From assembly GCA_017549325.1 (NCBI GenBank), contig JAFYVA010000124.1:1-14143 (forward strand): a stretch of DNA of 14,143 nt. Direction: 5' to 3'. The DNA is from Oscillospiraceae bacterium (GTDB lineage Bacteria; Bacillota_A; Clostridia; Oscillospirales; Oscillospiraceae). Positions 1 through 7,159 of the stretch are shown one piece after another; positions within the stretch are counted from its first letter, which is position 1; each line of letters starts with the position of its first letter. Under the pieces are notes generated by a model, which had not been told where the DNA came from, did not search any database, and was given only the letters and a program-made list of their open reading frames with translations. Made by a program: the position numbers and the translations under genes.

Positions 1-8
1 CCGTATTG

Positions 9-36
9 TATCGGCGCCCCAAACGGAGCGCCGATA
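9..36 (-). other. Hairpin directly 3' of tRNA-Glu
   Basis: A 9-bp perfect inverted repeat (TATCGGCGC, 10-nt loop, GCGCCGATA) begins at the base next to the CCA end of tRNA-Glu. No T-run follows on the minus strand, so it does not look like a finished intrinsic terminator; the transcript may continue beyond the window edge. A role in 3' processing or partial termination is an inference. Confidence 0.6.
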
Positions 37-111
37 TGGTGACCCGTACGGGAATCGAACCCATGTTACAGCCGTGAAAGGGCCGTGTCTTAACCTCTTG
101 ACCAACGGGCC
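37..111 (-). tRNA. tRNA-Glu (anticodon TTC)
   Basis: On the minus strand a 75-nt sequence folds as a tRNA. The 7-bp acceptor stem GGCCCGT/ACGGGTC has one G-U pair, the loop CTTTCAC carries anticodon TTC (positions 76-78 on the plus strand), a GGTTCGAATCC T-arm follows, and discriminator A plus CCA are encoded. The sequence matches the well-known bacterial tRNA-Glu pattern. It lies 53 bases downstream of tRNA-Met and is probably cotranscribed with it. Confidence 0.97.
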
Positions 112-136
112 GGAGAAAAGAAAACCCTGTCGGGAT

Positions 137-162
137 GCGGGAGAGAGCTTCCTCTCTCCCGC
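137..162 (-). other. Perfect hairpin in the tRNA-Met to tRNA-Glu spacer
   Basis: An 11-bp perfect stem (GCGGGAGAGAG / CTCTCTCCCGC) with the tetraloop GAAG on the minus strand begins two bases after the CCA end of tRNA-Met. No U-tract follows, so it is unlikely to terminate. In the precursor RNA it would sit directly against the mature 3' end, a plausible recognition or cleavage structure for processing nucleases; the function is inferred. Confidence 0.7.
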
Positions 163-164
163 GA

Positions 165-241
165 TGGTAGCGGCGACTGGATTTGAACCGGTGACACCGC
201 GGGTATGAACCGCGTGCTCTAGCCAACTGAGCTACGCCGCC
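165..241 (-). tRNA. tRNA-Met (anticodon CAT, probably elongator)
   Basis: A 77-nt cloverleaf on the minus strand has acceptor stem GGCGGCG/CGCCGCT with a G1-U72 wobble, a D-arm GCTCAGTTGG, anticodon CAT (plus-strand positions 205-207), T-arm GGTTCAAATCC and an encoded CCA. The paired first acceptor position argues against initiator tRNA-fMet, which has an unpaired 1-72 position. The G1-U72 pair resembles the elongator tRNA-Met of Bacillus. A tRNA-Ile read with lysidine at the CAT anticodon cannot be fully excluded but fits less well. It is the first gene of the operon. Confidence 0.93.
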
Positions 242-265
242 ATATCTCCTCGACAGGCACGAGTT

Positions 266-294
266 ACTATACCACAGGAATTTCCTGCTGTCAA
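266..294 (-). promoter_or_regulatory. Strong sigma-A promoter of the tRNA operon
   Basis: On the minus strand TTGACA (289-294) and TATAGT (266-271) are separated by exactly 17 bases. The start of transcription would fall near 259, about 18 bases before tRNA-Met. The spacer contains the 13-base palindrome CAGGAAATTCCTG (275-287), unusual for a tRNA promoter. Confidence 0.9.
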
Positions 295-351
295 CACTTT
301 TTTCTCAAAGATGCAAAAAATATTTTGCGCTGTGACACTCCCTTTCTCCCG

Positions 352-380
352 TTGCTATTTCTTTCCGTTTGGGGTATAAT
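352..380 (+). promoter_or_regulatory. Promoter of the NifX-SlyD fusion gene
   Basis: TTGCTA (352-357) and a perfect TATAAT (375-380) are separated by 17 bases. Transcription would begin near 387, giving a leader of about 30 bases before the ATG at 417. This also shows that an upstream in-frame TTG at 369 is not the start codon, because it lies inside the promoter. Confidence 0.8.
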
Positions 381-416
381 CCTATGGAAGAAAAATTTGA
401 ACGGAGGAAATATTCC

Positions 417-1259
417 ATGAAAATTGCAGTTACGTTTGAAAACGGTCAGGTGTTCCAGCACTTCGGCCATACCGAGCAGTTCAAGCTCTACACCGTCGAG
501 GCAGGTCAGGTAACCGCCTCCGAGGTCATCGACACCAACGGCAGCGGCCACGAGGCTCTGGCCGACTTCCTCGCCCAGCGCGGTGTCGGCGCTCTGGTCT
601 GCGGCGGCATCGGTGACGGTGCGCAGGCCGCCCTCTCCGCCGCCGGTATCGAGATCTGCTCCGGCGCACAGGGCGATGCCGACGAGGCTGTGGCCGCCTT
701 CCTGCGGGGTGAGCTCACCTCCGCCGGTGTCAACTGCGACCACCACGACCATGACCATGAAGAAGGCGGCGGCTGCGGCGGTTCCTGCGGCAGCTGCGGT
801 GGCTGCGGCGGTCACGCTGCCCCCGCTATCGAGGGTCCCAATGTAGGCAAGGTCTGCAAGACCCACTATCGCGGCACCTTCAACGATGGTACCGTGTTTG
901 ACTCTTCTTATGACCGCGGCGAGCCTCTGGAGTTCGTATGCGGCGTGGGCATGATGATCCGCGGCTACGACGAGGCCGTTGCCAAGATGGAGGTCGGCCA
1001 GAGCGTTGACATTCATCTGACCCCCGATCTGGCCTACGGTTATCCCGATCCCCGCGCCATCTTTACCGTTGCCATCGCCGATCTGCCCGGTGCAGAGGAA
1101 GTGAATGTGGGCGAGCAGGTGGTGCTCTACACCGCCAACGGCCAGCCCATGCAGGTGCGCGTCACCGCCCGCGACGAGGTCAACATCACCTTCGACGCCA
1201 ACAGCGAGATGGCCGGCAAGGAGCTGAACTTCCACATCGAGTTGGTCGAGGTTCAGTAA
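417..1259 (+). CDS. NifX/NifB-type metal-cluster domain fused to SlyD-like FKBP prolyl isomerase
   Basis: A 280-residue, probably cytoplasmic protein. Residues 1-104 (MKIAVTFENGQVFQHFGH, then VCGGIGDGAQ near 62-70) fit the dinitrogenase iron-molybdenum cofactor biosynthesis family (NifX/NafY/NifB C-terminal type), known to bind Fe-S or FeMo clusters. Residues 107-133 form a linker with four histidines interleaved with acidic residues, then a Gly/Cys stretch with CGGSCGSCGGC. Residues 140-280 match SlyD-type FKBPs: HYRGTFNDGTVFDSS, then IRGYDEAVAKMEVG, an inserted flap domain after LAYGYPDP, and a return strand MAGKELNFHIELVEV. SlyD combines prolyl isomerase and chaperone activity with metal binding through a C-terminal His/Cys tail; here the metal-binding segment sits between the domains. 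The ATG at 417 is chosen because GGAGG (403-407) lies 9 bases upstream. No nitrogenase genes are nearby, so a general metal or cluster chaperone role is inferred. Confidence 0.88.
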   Translation: MKIAVTFENGQVFQHFGHTEQFKLYTVEAGQVTASEVIDTNGSGHEALADFLAQRGVGALVCGGIGDGAQAALSAAGIEICSGAQGDADEAVAAFLRGELTSAGVNCDHHDHDHEEGGGCGGSCGSCGGCGGHAAPAIEGPNVGKVCKTHYRGTFNDGTVFDSSYDRGEPLEFVCGVGMMIRGYDEAVAKMEVGQSVDIHLTPDLAYGYPDPRAIFTVAIADLPGAEEVNVGEQVVLYTANGQPMQVRVTARDEVNITFDANSEMAGKELNFHIELVEVQ

Positions 1260-1270
1260 CACAATCCAAT

Positions 1271-1303
1271 AAAAAAGCTCACCCGTAAAGGGTGAGCTTT
1301 TTT
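1271..1303. terminator. Bidirectional terminator between the NifX-SlyD gene and groEL
   Basis: A perfect 14-bp inverted repeat, AAAAAAGCTCACCC, loop GTAAA, GGGTGAGCTTTTTT, with A-tracts before and T-tracts after the stem on both strands. It lies 11 bases after the stop codon of the rightward gene and 5 bases after that of the leftward groEL, so it can end both convergent transcripts. Confidence 0.95.
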
Positions 1304-1308
1304 GCCTC

Positions 1309-2946
<1,638 letters not shown>

Positions 2947-2988
2947 TTACCTCCAAAAGAAAGCTAATAGATACTTATTTTTTAATTG

Positions 2989-3108
2989 TTTTTGCCGCGA
3001 CATGTGCGTGGCAAAAACACCCCGATCCAGCCGCCTTGGGCGGCGACACCAGTGACCGAGGTCAACTGGTGAAAAGGGGGCATACGGGGGAAAGTCCGTT
3101 TCCCCCGT
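2989..3108. repeat. Modular palindromic element, copy A (groES-groEL spacer)
   Basis: Three successive hairpins. The first, 2989-3017, is TTTTTGCCGCG / CGTGGCAAAAA with one G-T pair and a 7-nt loop. The middle part has GCCGCC/GGCGGC and CACCAGT (3047-3053) pairing with ACTGGTG (3065-3071). The last, 3084-3108, is ACGGGGGAAA, loop GTCCG, TTTCCCCCGT. Copy B 15 bases further on has the same first and last hairpins but a different middle. The T-tract is 5' and the A-tract 3' of the first stem on both strands, so it is not an intrinsic terminator. No coding frame is convincing here. A dispersed intergenic repeat is the best reading, to be confirmed elsewhere in the genome. Confidence 0.75.
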
Positions 3109-3123
3109 AAGGGAATTTAATCA

Positions 3124-3240
3124 TTTTTTGCCGCGGTCTCCGTGGCAAAAAATACTTCTCATCCCGCTAGTGTACGCGCTTTGCGCGTGCGCGGCGCGGG
3201 ATGAAAGGGGGATCTAAAGGGGGAAGTCCGTTCCCCCTTT
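3124..3240. repeat. Modular palindromic element, copy B (groES-groEL spacer)
   Basis: Same architecture as copy A. The first hairpin, 3124-3152, is a 13-bp stem TTTTTTGCCGCGG / CCGTGGCAAAAAA with loop TCT. The middle hairpin is CATCCCGC (3160-3167) with GCGGGATG (3196-3203), enclosing ACGCGC-TTT-GCGCGT. The last, 3216-3240, is AAAGGGGGAA, loop GTCCG, TTCCCCCTTT. Against copy A the outer bases of the last stem differ on both arms (ACGGGGG/CCCCCGT versus AAAGGGGG/CCCCCTTT), so pairing is kept while sequence changes. It ends 6 bases before the groES stop codon. Confidence 0.75.
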
Positions 3241-3246
3241 ACGTTC

Positions 3247-3552
<306 letters not shown>

Positions 3553-3571
3553 TTATTAATCAAAAACAAAA

Positions 3572-3610
3572 TCAGCGTTAGCACTCATTCTTTCCGAGTG
3601 CTAACGCTGA
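3572..3610. promoter_or_regulatory. CIRCE operator (HrcA binding site), extended
   Basis: TTAGCACTC, nine bases, GAGTGCTAA (3578-3604) is an exact CIRCE element, the known operator of the heat-shock repressor HrcA. Pairing continues outward perfectly for six more bases on each side (TCAGCG / CGCTGA), giving 15-bp arms. It overlaps the expected transcription start of groES, so HrcA would block initiation; the same palindrome would also form a strong hairpin at the 5' end of the mRNA. Confidence 0.97.
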
Positions 3611-3612
3611 CT

Positions 3613-3640
3613 ATCATACCACACTTCGCGGGAAATACAA
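3613..3640 (-). promoter_or_regulatory. groES-groEL promoter
   Basis: On the minus strand TATGAT (3613-3618) is preceded by TGG, an extended -10, and by a weak -35 TTGTAT (3635-3640) at 16-base spacing. The start would fall near 3606, inside the CIRCE arm, the arrangement expected for HrcA control. Confidence 0.75.
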
Positions 3641-3684
3641 GGGGGTTTTTGGAAAAAAGGGAAAAGTTCACAAAAAGGTTAAAC

Positions 3685-4632
3685 TTATACCTCCGTGCCG
3701 GGGAAAGGACGGGCAGTGGCGTTGCAGGAGCAGCCCTCGGGACCGAAGAAGTTCAACTTCTTGTCACTGAGACGGATGGTCACATCATCGGAGGTGATGC
3801 ATTCGCCGTCAAGGCAGGTGACGATATCCATCTTGTCCGAGCGGATGCGGATGGTGGAGGCCGTAGATGCCCGGGCGATGTGGGGGAACTTGTGATACTC
3901 GCCCTTGGAATAAGGCCCCACGAACCGCAGGAAGGTGGGACGGGATATCTTCCGCACGATGAGGGTGTTGAGCACGCCGTCATTCATCTTGGCCTCGGCG
4001 ACGGGCATAAAGCCGCCGCCGTAGTAGCGGCCGTTGCACACGGCGATGACCGCCCATTCGCCGTCCGTTGCCTGTCCGTCCAGCTCGATGATCCAGTGGC
4101 TGGCAATAGACTTGAAGAGGAAGTTCACAGCCAGAGCGTAGACATAGCTGCCCTTGCCGTCCAGCAGGGGGCTCTCGCTGTACTTATGTACGTCGGCGGC
4201 CACACGGGCATCGAGGCCGGAGCAGGCGATGGTCAGGGCAATGCGGCCGTTGACATCGATGGCGTCAATGGGAAATGCAGGGCTGTCCCACAGATTCTCG
4301 GCGTCGGCAAACAGCGGCGCATGGTCACCGAAGTTCTTCAGAAAATCGTTGCCCGTACCGATGGGGATCACCGTCATGGCGGCATTGTCATAGCCGATGA
4401 TACCGTTGGCCACCTCGTTAACGGTGCCGTCACCGCCACAGGCGTAGAAGCGCAGCTCCTCTCCGGATTCGCACAACTGGCGGGCCAGCTCCGTTGCGTG
4501 ACCCTGCTTGCGGGTGAGGATGCACTGCACATCCAAGCCATGCTTCTCGCGCAGGATATCGGCCATATCATAGATTTTCTGACGGCTGTCCTGCTTGCCT
4601 GCGTTGGGGTTGATGATAAATACGTGCTTCAT
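3685..4632 (-). CDS. Diacylglycerol kinase-like lipid kinase (DagK/YegS/BmrU family)
   Basis: A 315-residue protein of the diacylglycerol/sphingosine kinase catalytic-domain family, which phosphorylates lipid hydroxyls with ATP at the inner membrane face. The N-terminus HVFIINPNAGK, the nucleotide-binding ACGGDGTVNEVANG (64-77), PIGTGNDFLKN (90-100), the GRYYGGGFMPVAEAKMNDG segment and the C-terminal CLDGE are family hallmarks. Length is close to the usual 290-330 residues. A GGGAGG site precedes the ATG by about 8 bases. The exact substrate cannot be read from the sequence; recycling of diacylglycerol to phosphatidic acid is the common role in Gram-positives. No clear terminator separates its end from the groES promoter. 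Confidence 0.92.
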   Translation of the reverse strand: MKHVFIINPNAGKQDSRQKIYDMADILREKHGLDVQCILTRKQGHATELARQLCESGEELRFYACGGDGTVNEVANGIIGYDNAAMTVIPIGTGNDFLKNFGDHAPLFADAENLWDSPAFPIDAIDVNGRIALTIACSGLDARVAADVHKYSESPLLDGKGSYVYALAVNFLFKSIASHWIIELDGQATDGEWAVIAVCNGRYYGGGFMPVAEAKMNDGVLNTLIVRKISRPTFLRFVGPYSKGEYHKFPHIARASTASTIRIRSDKMDIVTCLDGECITSDDVTIRLSDKKLNFFGPEGCSCNATARPFPGTEV

Positions 4633-4668
4633 AGCAATACCTCCCTTGGGAGAAGTGTTTTCGAGAGT

Positions 4669-4674
4669 ATTATA
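4669..4674 (-). promoter_or_regulatory. Probable -10 of the lipid kinase gene
   Basis: A perfect TATAAT lies on the minus strand 36 bases before the ATG. A convincing -35 was not found at 17 bases; TTCACC fits only if the -10 is read as the overlapping TATATA two bases upstream. Confidence 0.5.
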
Positions 4675-4720
4675 TAGGTAAATTTTGAAAAAAGGTGAAC
4701 AGAGTATAAACTTTGGGGTG

Positions 4721-4866
4721 TACTTCCTCTTGCCTCCCCCACTGGGGGAGGTGGGGCGCCGTAAGGCGACTCGGAAGGGACTGTTGACGGGGCGCTTTCG
4801 ATAACAGCCCCCTCAGAGTTCGCGTTGCTCACCCAGCTCCCCCAAAGGGGGAGCCAAGGGGTCGTA
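4721..4866. mobile_element. MITE-like intergenic element with terminal inverted repeats
   Basis: A non-coding element whose ends are imperfect inverted repeats. The 27-bp core at 4729-4755 (CTTG-CCTCCCCC-ACT-GGGGGAGG-TGGG) matches the reverse complement of 4832-4858 (CTTG-GCTCCCCC-TTT-GGGGGAGC-TGGG) with four differences, two of which are compensatory within each end's own stem. Weaker matching extends to a TA at 4721 and 4865. The interior has small hairpins such as CGCC-GTAA-GGCG (about 4758-4769) and GGGGC/GCCCC. It has no transposase and lies between the lipid kinase and the methyltransferase. Movement by a transposase supplied elsewhere is inferred; no clear target duplication beyond a possible TA is visible. 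Confidence 0.7.
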
Positions 4867-4874
4867 GCGCCTCT

Positions 4875-5990
4875 TTACACCTTCCCGTACATAAACAAGT
4901 CGCACTTGAGCATACCGTTGTAGAGTTTACGCTTTTTGTCGGCCATGTGTCCGAAGGTGCGCTCGAACTCCGTATGGCTGGACAGCACCAGCGTACGCCA
5001 GCCCTTGGGCATCTGCCGCCACACCTTACCAAACTCGCGGTAGAGCTGCTCGGCCTCGGCCTTCTCCATCAATCGATGGCCGTAGGGCGGGTTGGTCACC
5101 AGCTGACCGTACTCGCTGTCGCGATGGAATTTCCGCATATCGGCCACCTCAAAGCGGATATCATCGGCCACGCCGGCTTTACGGGCATTTTCGCGAGCCA
5201 GCGCAACGGCATTGGGGTCCACGTCGCCGCCCCAGATGTCATACTTGCCGTGGAACTCCTTGTCCTGCGCCTCCTCCTTGGCCTGCGCCCAGCTCTCAGA
5301 GGGGAGAAACGCCCAGTTCTGACCGTCGAATACGCGGTTCAGGCCGGGGGCGCGGTTGCGGGCGATGAGGGCGGCTTCAATGGGGATGGTACCGCTGCCG
5401 CAGAAGGGGTCGCAGAAACTGTCGCGGCCACGGTAGCGGGCAAAGCCCACCAGCGCTGCTGCCAGCGTCTCGCGCAGAGGGGCTTCCACCGCCTCGGCAC
5501 GGTAGCCGCGCTTGTACAGACCCTCGCCGCTGGTGTCCAGCGTCAGATGCACGGTATCCTTAAAAATAGAGAAGCGCACCTGGTACTTCACACCCGTCTC
5601 GGGGAACTGGTCCATGTGATAGACTTCCTTCAGGCGCTCCACCATGGCCTTTTTGATGATGCTCTGGCAGGAGGGAACGGAATGGAGCTGAGAGGAAATG
5701 GAATAGCCCTTCACGGGGAAGGCGGCGTCACGGGGCAGAAAATCCTCCCACCGCACGCTTTTGGTGCCCTGAAACAGCTCCTCAAAGCTACGGGCGGTGA
5801 AGGTCTTGAGCACCAGCATCACACGGGCGCCGCAGCGGAGATTGATGTTCAGACGGGCGCAGTCAGCCAGAGAGCCACGGCAAAAGACGCGGCCGTTCTC
5901 CACCTGCACGTCGGACATACCCAGACGCTTCACTTCATCGCCCACAGGCTTTTCCAAACCCAGCAGGCAGGGGATCATATAGGTATACAT
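4875..5990 (-). CDS. THUMP-domain class I rRNA methyltransferase, RlmL N-terminal/YpsC type
   Basis: A 371-residue SAM-dependent methyltransferase. The N-terminal part (about 1-60) is the ferredoxin-like region, the THUMP domain follows to about residue 155, LYKRGYR at 158-164 is the usual link, and the Rossmann methyltransferase carries SFCDPFCGSGTIPIEAALIA (191-210, SAM-binding), GGDVDP (254-259) and LVTNPPYGHRL (297-307), the NPPY signature of N-methylation of a base. The family includes the N-terminal half of E. coli RlmL, which makes m2G2445 in 23S rRNA, and stand-alone YpsC of Firmicutes; length fits the latter. GAGGT lies 7 bases before the ATG. The exact target guanine is inferred. 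Confidence 0.93.
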   Translation of the reverse strand: MYTYMIPCLLGLEKPVGDEVKRLGMSDVQVENGRVFCRGSLADCARLNINLRCGARVMLVLKTFTARSFEELFQGTKSVRWEDFLPRDAAFPVKGYSISSQLHSVPSCQSIIKKAMVERLKEVYHMDQFPETGVKYQVRFSIFKDTVHLTLDTSGEGLYKRGYRAEAVEAPLRETLAAALVGFARYRGRDSFCDPFCGSGTIPIEAALIARNRAPGLNRVFDGQNWAFLPSESWAQAKEEAQDKEFHGKYDIWGGDVDPNAVALARENARKAGVADDIRFEVADMRKFHRDSEYGQLVTNPPYGHRLMEKAEAEQLYREFGKVWRQMPKGWRTLVLSSHTEFERTFGHMADKKRKLYNGMLKCDLFMYGKV

Positions 5991-6022
5991 GGTTTGTACC
6001 TCGCTTTATATTCTTACTTTCG

Positions 6023-6051
6023 ATTATAGCGGCTTTGTCGCGGCCATGCAA
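6023..6051 (-). promoter_or_regulatory. Promoter of the rRNA methyltransferase gene
   Basis: On the minus strand TTGCAT (6046-6051) and a perfect TATAAT (6023-6028) are 17 bases apart, 33 bases before the ATG. It is divergent from the XRE-NfeD operon. Confidence 0.85.
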
Positions 6052-6085
6052 CAAAAAAACGATGGCGCTCCGTGAAAAAATCGTG

Positions 6086-6091
6086 TATAAT
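6086..6091 (+). promoter_or_regulatory. Probable -10 of the XRE-NfeD/SPFH operon
   Basis: TATAAT is preceded by TG directly rather than by the TGn of a true extended -10. The bases 17 upstream (TGGCGC) are a poor -35, so an activator or an alternative promoter is possible. If used, the leader would be about 125 bases. The leader contains a 6-bp inverted repeat, GGTTGC (6119-6124) and GCAACC (6152-6157), of unknown meaning. Confidence 0.4.
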
Positions 6092-6222
6092 TGTGGCAAG
6101 AGCAGGATGTAAACTTCAGGTTGCGCAAAAAATAAGGTCAAAAGGAAAAAAGCAACCGTAACGTGATAGACATTTCCCCCGCGCATATGCTACCATTGAC
6201 CCACAAGAGAGGAGGCGAAGCG

Positions 6223-7035
6223 ATGGCATTTGGAGATAAGCTGCAGGCGGTGCGCCATGCAGCAGGCTTAACACAGGAGCAGATGGCCGAGCAGCTGCAG
6301 GTGTCCCGACAGGCCGTGAGCCGCTGGGAATCGGGCCGCAGCTTTCCCGAGGTGGAGAAGATCCTCTACATCGCCAACCGCTACGGCATCTCCGTAGGAG
6401 AATTGTTTGAAGAAGAAGTCCCCACCGTGCCCCCGGCACCCGAGGCAGTCTCGGCGCCGGCACAGGGGAGCCTGCTCTCCGTGGTGGATGACTTCGTCGC
6501 CAACCTCTCTCCGAAAAACAAAAAGATCGGCATCGGTGTCATCATCGGCTTCGTCTTCGTGGCGCTGCTGATGGGGGTACTGCTGAAAGGAGGAAGTGGA
6601 GATATGACAACGATCATCTGGATCGCCGCCATCATTATCTTCGGTGTGGTGGAGGCCGTCACAGCGGGCCTTGTATCCATCTGGTTCGTCATCGGCGGTG
6701 TAGGCGGTCTTATCACCTCGATTCTGGGCGGTCAGATCTGGTTGCAGGTAGTGGTGTTCTTCATCACGTCTATTGCAGCGCTCTTCGTTACCCGCCCGCT
6801 GGTGCGAAAATGGGGCACGGCCCGCGCTACCGCCACCAACGCCGACCGCGTACTGGGCAGTATCGGCCGCGTGACCGAAACCATCGACAACACCATCCCC
6901 ATGGGCGAGGTGTATGTAGACGGCAAGCGCTGGTCGGCAAGAAGCGAGAACGGCACCGTCATCAAGCCCGATACGCTGGTGCGTATCAAGCGCATGGAAG
7001 GCGTCCGTCTGTTTGTGGAAAAAAAGGAGGACTGA
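6223..7035 (+). CDS. XRE-type HTH regulator with membrane anchor fused in frame to NfeD
   Basis: A 270-residue protein. Residues 1-62 are a Cro/C1-type helix-turn-helix (LTQEQMAEQLQVSRQAVSRWESG, then ISVGELF). A Pro/Ala-rich linker and a KNKK stretch lead to a membrane helix at about 101-121. From M128 on (MTTIIWIAAIIIFGVVEA) it is a complete short NfeD: three membrane helices at about 130-191 and a C-terminal OB fold (LGSIGRVTETI, GEVYVDGKRWSA, VRIKRMEGVRLFV). NfeD proteins partner SPFH/stomatin proteins, and an SPFH gene follows. The ATG at 6223 has GGAGG (6211-6215) 7 bases upstream. AGGAGG at 6588-6593, 10 bases before the codon for M128, could start a separate 143-residue NfeD. A stop lost between two genes, or two products from one frame, are both possible. 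Confidence 0.85.
   Translation: MAFGDKLQAVRHAAGLTQEQMAEQLQVSRQAVSRWESGRSFPEVEKILYIANRYGISVGELFEEEVPTVPPAPEAVSAPAQGSLLSVVDDFVANLSPKNKKIGIGVIIGFVFVALLMGVLLKGGSGDMTTIIWIAAIIIFGVVEAVTAGLVSIWFVIGGVGGLITSILGGQIWLQVVVFFITSIAALFVTRPLVRKWGTARATATNADRVLGSIGRVTETIDNTIPMGEVYVDGKRWSARSENGTVIKPDTLVRIKRMEGVRLFVEKKED
6588..6606 (+). promoter_or_regulatory. Internal ribosome binding site and start codon for stand-alone NfeD
   Basis: AGGAGG (6588-6593) lies 10 bases before an in-frame ATG (6604-6606) exactly where the NfeD family begins. This is as good a site as those before true starts in this window. It suggests NfeD may be made alone as well as fused. Confidence 0.6.
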
Positions 7036-7045
7036 GGTGTATTCT

Positions 7046-7126
7046 ATGAGTATTGCTGCGTTGCTGGGCGGCATCGTGCTTGTCGTTGTTATAGTGGCTG
7101 TTGTGGCATTTTTGATGAAACGATAA
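7046..7126 (+). CDS. 26-residue single-pass membrane microprotein
   Basis: A short frame, ATG to TAA, encodes 26 residues: MSIAALLGG, then a run of Val, Ile, Ala and Leu, ending FLMKR. This is one membrane helix with a positively charged C-terminus, so the C-terminus should face the cytoplasm. GAGGTG, overlapping the NfeD stop codon (TGA at 7033-7035), lies about 7 bases before the ATG, which suggests translational coupling. The SPFH gene begins 33 bases after its stop with its own site. Its place between NfeD and its SPFH partner suggests a small subunit of that complex, which is inference. No family was recognised. Chance is possible for so short a frame, but start site, composition and spacing all fit a gene. 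Confidence 0.65.
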   Translation: MSIAALLGGIVLVVVIVAVVAFLMKR

Positions 7127-7159
7127 ACAATATTTTATTAGTATAAGGAGGAACAAATT

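Noticed and set aside
369..416. Upstream TTG start for the NifX-SlyD protein
   Set aside because: It lies in the promoter, before the expected transcription start, and has no ribosome site; the ATG at 417 has GGAGG at the right distance.
2989..3152. The T-tract/GCCGCG/A-tract hairpins as intrinsic terminators
   Set aside because: On both strands the T-tract lies 5' and the A-tract 3' of the stem, the reverse of what an intrinsic terminator needs.
4629..4832. Short minus-strand frame running from the MITE-like element into the lipid kinase leader
   Set aside because: It covers the kinase promoter and the terminal repeat of the element and has low-complexity Pro/Ser composition; no ribosome site.
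4947..6029. Long open frame on the plus strand opposite the rRNA methyltransferase
   Set aside because: It mirrors the methyltransferase in antisense, has no ribosome site or family motif, and covers the promoter of the real gene.
6119..6157. GGTTGC/GCAACC inverted repeat in the leader of the XRE-NfeD gene as an operator or terminator
   Set aside because: Only 6 bp with a 27-base gap; such a repeat is expected by chance, so it is noted in the promoter entry only.
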